DNA from: JBBSJZ01 sp041739875
GTDB taxonomy: Bacteria > Planctomycetota > Planctomycetia > Pirellulales > Pirellulaceae
NCBI GenBank assembly: GCA_041739875.1
Contig: JBGSNA010000350.1
Span: 1 to 64,000, forward strand
DNA: 64,000 bases
Reading direction: 5' to 3'
The notes under the pieces are model-generated. The model was given only the letters and a program-made list of their open reading frames with translations. It was not told where the DNA came from and ran no database searches. The translations under genes and the position numbers were made by a program. Below, piece by piece: positions 52,303 through 60,771 of this stretch (position 1 is its first letter; each line of letters starts with the position of its first letter).

Positions 52303-52506
52303 TTATTCGATGCAAGATGATTCAAATCCTTTCAGTTGCTTTTCGGCCTCCTCTGTGAGGAGGCCGCACATCTGTTGAGCTTGCTCGCTACTTGGTACCA
52401 TTTTCTTAGTCTTTGATCCCAGTTCATCGTCCGACCTTGCGAGATGATAGTAACTATGAGGTTGGCTAAGGCGAGAGAACTGCGGCGTTTTCCCGTCGAG
52501 CTCCAT
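52303..52506 (-). CDS. Doubtful small ORF
   Basis: A 67-residue polar, Gln/Glu/Ser-rich frame with no clear ribosome-binding site. It contains the hairpin 52344-52366 in its C-terminal half. Composition looks protein-like (no excess of rare residues), but I cannot separate it from chance. If real it would be cytoplasmic and of unknown function. Confidence 0.3.
   Translation of the reverse strand: MELDGKTPQFSRLSQPHSYYHLARSDDELGSKTKKMVPSSEQAQQMCGLLTEEAEKQLKGFESSCIE
52344..52366. repeat. Perfect 10-bp hairpin
   Basis: CGGCCTCCTC and GAGGAGGCCG flank a 3-base loop. No T-run on either side, so it is not a typical intrinsic terminator. Confidence 0.85.
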
Positions 52507-52541
52507 TCGATGCTTATTAAGAATGCATTCTGTGTGCCAAG

Positions 52542-53282
52542 CTAATCGCGATTAATCGACTCTACAGGGTCTTGCGCGATCGGCGTTACCCTTCTCGCGA
52601 GAATTAACTTTGCGATTAGCGAACAGGTGATTGCCCATACGAGACCTGCTGTCCAGCCAGCCAACACGTCGGTTGGATAATGAACACCCATGTAGACTCG
52701 ACTTGCGCCAATCAGTCCCGTCAGTGTCACTGCGCATGCGAGCACGTACAACCGCAACCAGAAATGCTTCAACACTGGAGCCAAAATCGCTGCGAGGGTC
52801 AGATAGACGATAGCGGACATCATGGAGTGACCACTAGGAAAGCTGCTTGTATAGACGTCCGCGAGATGCGGAACCAGATCAGGACGCGGTCGGGAAAAAC
52901 CTTGCTTGAGCAACAAGCTGAAAATGATCCCGGTGGTTGTCGATACCAGTAGCACGATCATCGTTCGATAGGCGCGATGAACCGCAAGAAAGCCAGCCGA
53001 GGCCGTGATAAATAAGGTCAGTACCGCGACTCCACCAAGACCTGTGATATCGCGTCCAACTTCAGCCATCCACGTTGGCCCAACAGGAATCGCAGCATCC
53101 TGGGTGGTCCGAAGTTGGCGAACCGCCCAGCGATCAAACTCGTCTGTTCCACCCTCGATCACTTCATCGGCTAGTTCAATGAACCCCCAGACGCCAGCGA
53201 CAATCAGCAACAAGCCGACGAATATCAACGGCTCGCGGAACCGTACAACGCGGATCGTTAGAGAGAGCCAATTTCGGAGCAT
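52542..53282 (-). CDS. PAP2 family phosphatase
   Basis: The 246-residue membrane protein has about six hydrophobic segments and the three acid-phosphatase motifs: KQGFSRPRP, PSGHSMMSA (His catalytic) and SRVYMGVHYPTDV (second His with Arg and Asp). It dephosphorylates lipid phosphates such as phosphatidic acid or undecaprenyl pyrophosphate. The ATG at 53282 gives the usual family start; an in-frame ATG at 53357 adds 25 residues without membrane character. It follows the small lipoprotein and DUF3309 genes. Confidence 0.92.
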   Translation of the reverse strand: MLRNWLSLTIRVVRFREPLIFVGLLLIVAGVWGFIELADEVIEGGTDEFDRWAVRQLRTTQDAAIPVGPTWMAEVGRDITGLGGVAVLTLFITASAGFLAVHRAYRTMIVLLVSTTTGIIFSLLLKQGFSRPRPDLVPHLADVYTSSFPSGHSMMSAIVYLTLAAILAPVLKHFWLRLYVLACAVTLTGLIGASRVYMGVHYPTDVLAGWTAGLVWAITCSLIAKLILARRVTPIAQDPVESINRD

Positions 53283-53366
53283 TGGGTGAGGTTGGATGGT
53301 GAGATAGTGGGATTCGGAAAAAAAGTTTCTGCGTGAATGTAATTCTCGCGAATCCAACTACGGCGG

Positions 53367-53552
53367 CTAATCGTTGTCGGTCACTTGAATTTCAACTGCA
53401 CCTGTGTCGACAGACCGTTCGACTTTGACGTTTCTTCCCGGTGTCTCGATATCGACGATTGTCGCCTTTCGCTCGCATCCGGAGAGCATCATCATCGACG
53501 CCGTGATCACTAGTGCCGCGAACGTCGGAAAGAACTTTCGAAAGTGTACCAT
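53367..53552 (-). CDS. Small lipoprotein
   Basis: A 61-residue protein with a hydrophobic leader and lipobox LSGC (Cys26). The mature part is short, polar and slightly acidic at the C-terminus (VTDND). No family recognised. It starts 1 bp after the DUF3309 stop and ends 10 bp before the alternative start of the PAP2 gene, so the three form a micro-operon. Confidence 0.65.
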   Translation of the reverse strand: MVHFRKFFPTFAALVITASMMMLSGCERKATIVDIETPGRNVKVERSVDTGAVEIQVTDND

Positions 53553-53553
53553 G

Positions 53554-53709
53554 CTAAATTCTTCCCATGAGCAGGAGTAGCAAGATAATCACAATGATCA
53601 GCCCAAGACCGCCGCTAGGTCCGTATCCCCAGTTCCGACTATGTGGCCATGCGGGCGCAACCCCCAACAAAAGCAAGATCAAGACGATCAGTAAAATAGC
53701 GCCGAGCAT
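53554..53709 (-). CDS. DUF3309 small membrane protein
   Basis: A 51-residue protein read from the ATG at 53709. It has two hydrophobic stretches: MLGAILLIVLILLLLG and a C-terminal GLGLIIVIILLLLLMG. The loop WPHSRNWGYGPSGG between them is the DUF3309 signature. Function is unknown; members are often near stress or envelope genes. Its stop and the lipoprotein start are separated by one base, so they are translationally linked. Confidence 0.85.
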   Translation of the reverse strand: MLGAILLIVLILLLLGVAPAWPHSRNWGYGPSGGLGLIIVIILLLLLMGRI

Positions 53710-53769
53710 GGTTTCTTTCTATTAAGAGTTGTTAGGTAAAGCTGTGTATTCCCCAAATCAAACATCGAC

Positions 53770-54189
53770 TTACGAATTGATAGCATCTGGCCTATCGAAC
53801 GTTGCGCAGCGAGGAGAATCATTCGTCAATGAGAGGGTCTCCAATTCATTCAGTGCCTCGATCGCCATGTCGAGCATTCGATCAAAATCGGCATCAAAAA
53901 TTTTGGCTCCAGGTGGAGCGACCGTGCGTTGGAGAATCTCCAAACTGAACCCGAGGATTTGCAAGTGGTTACAAATCTGATGGCGTCGTTCGGAGTATTC
54001 CTGTGACGACACACCCAACTCTGACTTACTTGGCCAATCGTCGTCAACGTAATTGCCATTTATCAGATTGATTGGTCCTTCAAACTCAATTCCCTTACCG
54101 TCACTCGACGATCTGTTCACTTGTAGACGCACATTAAGGCTGGGAAAATAAACGCGTGTTGTGCCACCGTAGATCTGATTAATTTCCAT
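53770..54189 (-). CDS. Hypothetical protein with histidine-kinase-like helical pair
   Basis: A 139-residue protein starting at the ATG at 54189, which follows AGGAGG at spacing eight. The N-terminal ~50 residues look like a beta-rich small fold. The second half contains SERRHQICNHLQILGFSLEILQ, then a helix to the end; this pair resembles the dimerisation/His-phosphotransfer helices of histidine kinases, with the RHQ..NHL pattern placing a His at the expected place. No ATPase domain follows. It could be a phosphotransfer or regulatory protein linked to the response regulator 1.8 kb away; this is speculative. Confidence 0.55.
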   Translation of the reverse strand: MEINQIYGGTTRVYFPSLNVRLQVNRSSSDGKGIEFEGPINLINGNYVDDDWPSKSELGVSSQEYSERRHQICNHLQILGFSLEILQRTVAPPGAKIFDADFDRMLDMAIEALNELETLSLTNDSPRCATFDRPDAINS

Positions 54190-54580
54190 CACAAAAGCCT
54201 CCTCTCCCAAGCTTGGAATCACATGCGGCAGATGCCGAAACCATGAGGAGCAAAGGATGCGCCAATCGAGCATGTCGATTTTCGAACAGCGCGGCCGATC
54301 AATGACCGAAGGGGTTGCAGATCACCGACCATGCTGCCATTAGATTTTCCAACATGCAAATGAGCGTCCAAAACGCCTCTTGAAACGGACACTGCTTCAA
54401 TTTGGAGCACTTAGTTGCGATCTCTTAGCTCGACAGCATCGTGCAGATGAGAGAGAGACCTTCGATCGTCCGCTGAAATCTACCAGTTCGCCTTGAATCC
54501 AATAGCGAGCCGCTAAGAGACGGCATTAAAATTGGCGTACTTCCTGCGGCCGGTACTTCATTGAGCTTGAGTTGGGTGAC
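54190..54580. other. Intergenic stretch without visible features
   Basis: I see no gene, RNA, repeat or clear terminator here. Confidence 0.5.
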
Positions 54581-55033
54581 TTAGTCTCGATTCAGTTCAG
54601 CGATTTGGTCATTGAGAGTCAGGGTGTCATACACGTAGCCGATGCCGAACAAGCCTCCGGTGCATAGGTAGATCACTCCAGTGATAATTTTTCCCATATA
54701 AAAACGGTGGATGCCGAACAGCCCGAGAAACAAATGCAGCAGCCAAGCCACGGCGTAGTCGATGCGACCAAGCGGGTATCGACTCTCGGCCTCTTCAGCC
54801 ATCGCTGGGATTAAAAAGAAGTCAACGATCCAGCCGACCAAGAACAGACCGCCGGTAAAGAACCAGAGAACGCCCGTGAGCGGCTTACCGAAATAAAAAC
54901 GGTGGGCCCCGGTAAAGCCCAGAACCCAAAACAGGTAACCGACGAGAATCGGATGCGAGGGTGTTGGAGATTCGATAACCAAGGCTGGCGAGTGCAGGGC
55001 CGTGCCGGGACTAAAAGTATTCGCGTTGGACAT
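54581..55033 (-). CDS. TM2 domain protein with two TM2 repeats
   Basis: A 150-residue protein with two copies of the TM2 unit: VLGFTGAHRFYFGKPLTGVLWFFTGGLFLVGWIVDFFLI and, ~55 residues later, FLGLFGIHRFYMGKIITGVIYLCTGGLFGIGYVYDTL. Each has the conserved G-x-HRFY-x-GK motif and the GGLF-x-x-G tail, giving four membrane helices. Function of bacterial TM2 proteins is unknown. The ATG at 55033 follows a ~28-residue cytoplasmic leader. Confidence 0.85.
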   Translation of the reverse strand: MSNANTFSPGTALHSPALVIESPTPSHPILVGYLFWVLGFTGAHRFYFGKPLTGVLWFFTGGLFLVGWIVDFFLIPAMAEEAESRYPLGRIDYAVAWLLHLFLGLFGIHRFYMGKIITGVIYLCTGGLFGIGYVYDTLTLNDQIAELNRD

Positions 55034-55180
55034 GATGGTTCAGCGGCGTCAAAAGGGAAACGTTTCAGATTCAATAGAGCAAACGCAGGGCCAAAGACGT
55101 ATTCGCTGGTCAATGCGTAATCTTGGCAACGGCGAGCACGTTGTTACAGTGAACGAAAACACACTGCGGCAACTGAGTTT

Positions 55181-58100
55181 ATGCGTTACGTCGAACTGCA
55201 TTGCAAAAGCAATTTTTCCTTTCTCGAGGGCGCCTCGCATCCAGACGAGTTAGTGGAGCGCGCCGCAGCGCTTGGTTACTCTGGGCTCGCGCTGACCGAT
55301 CGTGCGTCACTCGCTGGGGTCGTGCGTGGCTTAGCGCCGGCGAGAGAGCTCGGATTCACTTATCTCGTAGGGAGTGAGATCCATTGCGTGGATGCTCCGC
55401 CGCTTGTGCTGTGGCCGAGCGACCGTACCGCGTACGGCCGCTTGTGTCGCTTGATTTCTCGCGGTCGCCAACGTTGCGAGAAAGGGAGTTGCGAGATTCG
55501 TTGGAGCGATATCGTTGAACTCAACGAGGGAATGATCGCAGCCATGTTGCCACTTCCCGACACGGAGAGTCTTTTTTTGCGAACACAGTTCCGCGAGGTG
55601 TTTGACGATCGTAGCTACTTGCTGTGTGAGGTCCACCGAGGAGCTGATGACAAAGGCGAGATCGAGCGGCTGGGTCGATTGTCGATTGCCAACGAAGTGC
55701 CACTCGTCGCTGCGGGAGGCGTCTACTACCACACTGCTGAGCGAATGTTGATGCACGATTGTGTCACGGCAATCCGCCAAGGCTCGACAATCGACGAGGT
55801 CAGCCAACAACGGTTTGCCAATAGCCAGCGGCATTTACGTTCTCTCGACGAGATCGCGTTTCTGTTTCGCGATGTTCCGGAAGCGCTCGCTCGAACGAAT
55901 GAAATCGCCCAACGGTGTACGTTTCGGCTGGATGACTTGCGATACGAGTATCCAGAAGAGATTGCTCCTTCGGGCATGACGCCGCTCGAGCATCTCAAAC
56001 GGCTCACGTGGCAAGGAGCCAAACAACGCTGGCCAGAGCAGGTGCCCGACAAAGTTATTGAGATGATTCGGCACGAGATGTCAATCATCCAAGACATGCG
56101 GTACGAAGCTTATTTCTTAACCGTATGGGATATCGTTCGATACGCTCGCGAGCAAAAGATACTGTGCCAAGGTCGCGGATCAGCAGCCAACTCGGTGGTG
56201 TGTTATTGCTTGGGGATCACGGAGGTCGACCCGAGCCAAACGGAGTTGCTTTTCGAGCGTTTCATTAGTCGTGAACGCAACGAGGCACCCGACATCGACG
56301 TTGACTTTGAGCACCAGCGACGCGAAGAAGTGCTGCAGTACTTGTATCGCAAGTACGGACGTGATCGAGCGGGAATGACAGCGACAGTCACCACCTATCG
56401 TTCGCGAAGTGCGATTCGGGAAGTGGGCAAGGCGCTCGGCGTGTCAGCAGATTGCATTGACCAACTCGCAAAACTCTCCGGCAGCTACAGTCGCGAGCCA
56501 CTCTTGAACGAACGACTAAGCGACAGTGGCATGGATCCTGATTCAGCGATGGGAAAGCGATTCGTCTACCTCGTGAAGACGCTCGTCGGTTTTCCACGCC
56601 ACCTGTCGCAGCATGTTGGCGGGATGGTCATAACAGCCGGAAACTTATGTGAGTTATGCCCGATCGAAAACGCCGCCATGGATGGCCGTACGGTCATCCA
56701 GTGGGACAAGAACGACTTGGACGAATTGGGGATTTTGAAGGTGGACGTGTTAGCGCTGGGAATGTTGTCGGCGCTGCATCGGTGTTTCGATTTGCTTCGA
56801 GATCATCACCAGTCCAACTTGTCGCTTGCCACCATTCCGGCCGATGACAAGCCGACGTATTCGATGATATGTCGCGCGGACACGATGGGTGTGTTTCAGA
56901 TCGAGAGTCGGGCACAAATGAGCATGCTGCCTCGATTGCGGCCGCAGTGCTTTTACGACCTCGTCATCGAAGTCGCGATCGTGCGACCGGGACCGATCCA
57001 GGGCAACATGGTGCATCCGTTCTTGAAAGCTCGCGAAAATCCTGCGATGGCGATCTACCCCAACGAGGCCATTCGCGGCGTGTTGGAAAAGACACTCGGC
57101 GTGCCGCTGTTTCAGGAACAAGCGATGCGACTAGCCGTTGTCGCCGGTGGATTTACACCTGGAGAAGCAGACCAACTGCGACGGGCGATGGCGGCGTGGC
57201 GACGCCCCGGCGTGATCGACAAGTTTCGAATCAAGCTCATGGATGGGATGAAACGCACGGGACTCAGCGACGAGTTTGCCGAGCACGTGTTCAATCAAAT
57301 TCGCGGGTTCGGTGAGTACGGCTTTCCGGAGTCACACGCGGCGAGTTTTGCGTTACTGGTTTACGCGTCGTGTTATTTGAAGTGTCATTACCCGGCGGCG
57401 TTTTGCGTTTCGCTGCTGAATAGCCAGCCCCTCGGGTTCTATGCGCCGGCCCAACTCGTCGCCAATGCTCGGGAGCATGGCGTGAGAATTCGCAGCGTGG
57501 ACATCAACCACAGCGATTGGGACGCGACGCTTGAGCCAGACCCAAATCGACCCCAGCCAGGGATCCGATTGGGGCTCGCTTCGGTCCGTGGATTGTCGAT
57601 GGATACGGCGACCCAGTGGGTGGATGAACGCAAGGCCAACGGGCCGTACAAGAACGTCTCGGATTTGGTCAGTCGAACGCGTGTTGGCAAAGCGATGCTT
57701 GCGACTTTGGCGGATGCGGACGCGTTAGGTTCGATATCCGGTGACCGGCGTGCGGCAGTATGGCTTTCCTTGGGGCAAGAAACTTGCCCGGGAGATCAAC
57801 CGCTGTTGGAAGGCGCGAACGACGAGGATGCTGTGCCGGACCAGCTTCAACCGATGTCGATGCTTGAAGAAGTGTATGCGGATTATCACATGACAGGATT
57901 GAGCTTGAAGGGCCATCCCATGTCATTTGCTCGACGCGAACTCGATCGATTGAAGTGCGTTCGAGCAAGTGACTTACCGACGCTTCGAGACGGGCGTCAC
58001 GTTCGCGTTGCGGGCTTGGTGCTAATGCGTCAACGACCGAGCACCGCCAAGGGGATTACATTCGTGACACTGGAAGACGAGACAGGCTCGATCAACCTTG

Positions 58101-58276
58101 TCCTATTTGCGGCGGTGTGGGATCGATTCTTCAAGATCGCTCGAACCAGCAACGCTTGGCTGGCGGATGGCAAGCTCGAAAACCGCAAGGGAGTCATCCA
58201 CGTGATCGTCGGATACCTCACCGATTTGAGCGATGAGGTTGACGGACTCAATGTTCGATCACGTGATTTTCACTAA
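55181..58276 (+). CDS. dnaE2: Error-prone DNA polymerase III alpha subunit DnaE2
   Basis: The 1031-residue protein has a PHP domain at the N-terminus (YVELHCKSNFSFLEGASHPDEL), the polymerase palm with two catalytic Asp in APDIDVDFEH (~residue 370), a fingers domain and a C-terminal OB fold (ITFVTLEDETGSINLVLF). The N-terminal start FVELHCKSN-like and lack of a tau-binding tail fit DnaE2 rather than replicative DnaE1. It carries out SOS mutagenesis with ImuA/ImuB in other bacteria; neither is adjacent here. A 17-bp duplication covers its stop codon. Confidence 0.93.
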   Translation: MRYVELHCKSNFSFLEGASHPDELVERAAALGYSGLALTDRASLAGVVRGLAPARELGFTYLVGSEIHCVDAPPLVLWPSDRTAYGRLCRLISRGRQRCEKGSCEIRWSDIVELNEGMIAAMLPLPDTESLFLRTQFREVFDDRSYLLCEVHRGADDKGEIERLGRLSIANEVPLVAAGGVYYHTAERMLMHDCVTAIRQGSTIDEVSQQRFANSQRHLRSLDEIAFLFRDVPEALARTNEIAQRCTFRLDDLRYEYPEEIAPSGMTPLEHLKRLTWQGAKQRWPEQVPDKVIEMIRHEMSIIQDMRYEAYFLTVWDIVRYAREQKILCQGRGSAANSVVCYCLGITEVDPSQTELLFERFISRERNEAPDIDVDFEHQRREEVLQYLYRKYGRDRAGMTATVTTYRSRSAIREVGKALGVSADCIDQLAKLSGSYSREPLLNERLSDSGMDPDSAMGKRFVYLVKTLVGFPRHLSQHVGGMVITAGNLCELCPIENAAMDGRTVIQWDKNDLDELGILKVDVLALGMLSALHRCFDLLRDHHQSNLSLATIPADDKPTYSMICRADTMGVFQIESRAQMSMLPRLRPQCFYDLVIEVAIVRPGPIQGNMVHPFLKARENPAMAIYPNEAIRGVLEKTLGVPLFQEQAMRLAVVAGGFTPGEADQLRRAMAAWRRPGVIDKFRIKLMDGMKRTGLSDEFAEHVFNQIRGFGEYGFPESHAASFALLVYASCYLKCHYPAAFCVSLLNSQPLGFYAPAQLVANAREHGVRIRSVDINHSDWDATLEPDPNRPQPGIRLGLASVRGLSMDTATQWVDERKANGPYKNVSDLVSRTRVGKAMLATLADADALGSISGDRRAAVWLSLGQETCPGDQPLLEGANDEDAVPDQLQPMSMLEEVYADYHMTGLSLKGHPMSFARRELDRLKCVRASDLPTLRDGRHVRVAGLVLMRQRPSTAKGITFVTLEDETGSINLVLFAAVWDRFFKIARTSNAWLADGKLENRKGVIHVIVGYLTDLSDEVDGLNVRSRDFH

Positions 58277-58293
58277 CACGTGATTTTCATTCA
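58260..58293. repeat. 17-bp tandem duplication over the dnaE2 stop codon
   Basis: CACGTGATTTTCA occurs at 58260 and again at 58277. The first copy holds the last codons and the TAA stop of dnaE2; the second is non-coding. Confidence 0.9.
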
Positions 58294-58326
58294 ATCGCGT
58301 GCCGTGGCAACCCGCCAAGAACTTCG

Positions 58327-59073
58327 CTAGAGGACCGACTCAGCAACAATCCGTTCGCGATGAAACTGGAACAGTGTAATGTGCCATTCGCCACGGTCGT
58401 TTTGTGTATCGACTTCGTACTCTAGCTCCACCTGCAACTTTTGATTGGGGTCACCATTCCTGTCGACCCATAGGGTGTCAACTTTTTGGCGACCCCAATT
58501 GGTAAAGACTCGCGTGCTGTAGAGTTGCCAATCCGACGTATCAGCTTTGTCACGGATGTCCATGAGGATACCGTTGTTATCAAGCATCTCGGTAAGTGCT
58601 TTTGCGGCGGCTTCGTTCTGGGCGTAAAATTCTTTGACGGGCATCGTAGGCAAAAATCGGGAGCGATAAGGTTTCTGGAGTTCGGAAACCAACTCCCATT
58701 CGCCACGACCCACCAACTCAAAATACTCTTTCACAAACAGTTCCGCCTGGCCGCCGAGTGTCTGTTCTTTTGCCCAGGGCAAGAAAAACCCACAGGCCGC
58801 AAAACCCGTGGCTAGAACGAGCCCTATTTTCGCAGCAAAGGTGCCGACGGGGATGCCCTCGATGGCTGGGCGGAGAGCAATCAGCCCAAATACCAAAGCC
58901 GCAAAGGGCACCAAGAGCAGGGGCCGACCAAGCATGGCGACCGAACTCAATAGGCCCAGAAGCAGACAAACAAAGCCTGAAAAGCGGACTGGGGTCTGAG
59001 AATCATCCAACTCGTAACCCGCTTCAGCTCCCATCCGCGGGGTCGAAGGGCTTGCTACCGATTCAATACTCAT
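58327..59073 (-). CDS. Membrane protein of unknown function
   Basis: A 248-residue protein starting at the ATG at 59073. After ~28 polar residues come two to three hydrophobic segments (about 30-100), then a ~140-residue soluble domain with helices and strands (VKEYFELVGRGEWELVSELQ and WHITLFQFHRER near the end), resembling a small NTF2-like or stress-response fold in outline. No family is recognised. It faces dnaE2 convergently, 50 bp away. Confidence 0.65.
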   Translation of the reverse strand: MSIESVASPSTPRMGAEAGYELDDSQTPVRFSGFVCLLLGLLSSVAMLGRPLLLVPFAALVFGLIALRPAIEGIPVGTFAAKIGLVLATGFAACGFFLPWAKEQTLGGQAELFVKEYFELVGRGEWELVSELQKPYRSRFLPTMPVKEFYAQNEAAAKALTEMLDNNGILMDIRDKADTSDWQLYSTRVFTNWGRQKVDTLWVDRNGDPNQKLQVELEYEVDTQNDRGEWHITLFQFHRERIVAESVL

Positions 59074-59363
59074 GGACGATGTGTAAAAAAGTGTGCGTGT
59101 CGGAAATAGGATACAAAACTCGAGAATCTGACCCAGCCTCAACTCTTTGGCCCAGCCACAACTCATGATGCAATGGCTCACTACGCTCCCAGGGAACTGA
59201 TGGTTTGCCAGTAACTTAGAAAACTAAGTTGTCAGCGAAAACATCGAGTAAAAGCCTCAACGACGTCCTCAACCGCCCGCAACGAGGCCAGAAAATGCGC
59301 CGCCAGTGCCACAAATCCCGCTCAACGAACGAATTTACCCATTAAATGACGCATTCGCGGTCG

Positions 59364-60554
59364 CTAAGCGGCTCTTCGAGTCGTTCGGATCGCTGAATCA
59401 TCGACCCCCATGGCCTTACAAAGCCACGCTGCGGCACGATTTGAAGCGCCGGGTCGGGCGTACTGGGCACAGAGTTCATCGAGCTGGGCCAGCGTTTGTC
59501 GATAGTAGAAGGCATCTGAGACGAATGCGGAAATAGACTCCGTGAGGAATGCTACAGCGGGCTCAACCGAGCCCACCGAGACCATTTCCGGAAATACTTT
59601 TCGACCGGCCATCAAGTTCGGCAAAGTCAGCGAGTCGACACCGATCATCACCCGGCCAAACGTGTGCAAAAAACGCCCGACTCGGTACACCACCGCAGCC
59701 GGCGTTCGACGAGCCATCAATTCCAAGCTAACCGATCCACTGACCATCATGGCACAGTGCGAGGCCTCGATGACTTCACTTGTGCGACCGACGAAAAAGT
59801 CAATCGGTAAATCACGATCCAGCTCATCGAGTTGATTGCGACACCAAACGCATTGGCTGTCTCGGTAGGCAGCGACGAGAAATCGGACGCCTGGATGTCG
59901 CTTGGTTAGCTGGCGAATCGAAGCCAGCATCATCGGCCAGTTACGATGGACTTCGTGTTCACGAGAACCGGGTAACACCGCCACCAACTGCTGGCTCTTT
60001 GCGATTTTTTGCAGCCGCTGCATCACGCGTGAGTCCAATGGCTGTGACGCGACGGCGTCAAAAAACGGGTGGCCTACGAACGTGTTTGGAATATTGTGTT
60101 TCGTGAAGTACTGCTGCTCGATTGGCAACACGGAAAGAACATGATCGACGGTGCGTCGCATTTTTCGCGTTCGCCAACCGCCCCAAGCCCAGAGCTGCGG
60201 AGGGCAATAGTAATAGACTGGGATCTTGTGTTGTTGAGCTCGTTTAGCGATGTGCCAGTTGAAACCTGGAAAGTCAACCAAAACGACGGCATCCACGTCA
60301 CCGGTCCGAAATGCGTCTTCTGCGGAATCGGCAAACCGAAAGAATTGCCGCAGTTTCGGCAAGACTTCGAGAAGCCCCACCACTGCATGCTGTGTTAAAT
60401 CCGTATCCAATTGACACCCAGCAGCACTCATGGCGTCGCCGCCAAACCCGCGAGTTTGAACCGACGGAGCAAGTCGACTCAATTCGGTGATCAGCCTTGC
60501 CGCGTGCTGGTCACCGCTTGGTTCGCCGACGGAGAAGAAGATCGTTTTCGACAT
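59364..60554 (-). CDS. lpxB: Lipid-A-disaccharide synthase
   Basis: The 396-residue GT19 enzyme starts at the ATG at 60554 (MSKTIFFSVGEPSGDQHAARL), with GFGGDAMSAAGCQ, VVLVDFPGFNWHIAKRA, YYCPPQLWAWGGWRTRKM, FVGHPFFD, LPGSREHEV and the sugar-nucleotide block ASHCAMMVSGSVSLELMA. It joins two acylated glucosamine units to make the lipid A disaccharide. Its presence supports an outer membrane with lipid A-type glycolipid. The upstream 62-codon extension of the frame has no support. Confidence 0.94.
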   Translation of the reverse strand: MSKTIFFSVGEPSGDQHAARLITELSRLAPSVQTRGFGGDAMSAAGCQLDTDLTQHAVVGLLEVLPKLRQFFRFADSAEDAFRTGDVDAVVLVDFPGFNWHIAKRAQQHKIPVYYYCPPQLWAWGGWRTRKMRRTVDHVLSVLPIEQQYFTKHNIPNTFVGHPFFDAVASQPLDSRVMQRLQKIAKSQQLVAVLPGSREHEVHRNWPMMLASIRQLTKRHPGVRFLVAAYRDSQCVWCRNQLDELDRDLPIDFFVGRTSEVIEASHCAMMVSGSVSLELMARRTPAAVVYRVGRFLHTFGRVMIGVDSLTLPNLMAGRKVFPEMVSVGSVEPAVAFLTESISAFVSDAFYYRQTLAQLDELCAQYARPGASNRAAAWLCKAMGVDDSAIRTTRRAA

Positions 60555-60690
60555 CACTGAGTGCCTGAGACTGAAACAAAAGGATTCACAGCCAAGCAAT
60601 AGTGAAAAGGACGCATCAAGGTCAACGGGAATCGCCCCCCAACCCACCGTGAATCTCAAGCGAATCAGGCTCGCAAATCGCGTAGAAAAC

Positions 60691-60729
60691 AAAAAAACGA
60701 CCCGGCAAGGGTTTCCCCCGGCCGGGTCG
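60691..60729 (-). terminator. Rho-independent terminator of the Cys-rich protein gene
   Basis: A perfect 9-bp stem (CGACCCGGC with GCCGGGTCG) and 14-base loop, running on the minus strand into seven Ts. It lies 42 bp after the stop codon at 60772. Confidence 0.9.
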
Positions 60730-60771
60730 CTTTGGGTCACGTCTGAGGGTTCAGCTCAACGTCGTTCGCGA

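Larger units (their letters stand above)
52010..52541. other. Intergenic stretch with a strong hairpin and a weak small ORF
   Basis: No supported gene apart from the doubtful 67-codon frame at 52303-52506. The only striking feature is the hairpin at 52344-52366. Confidence 0.5.
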
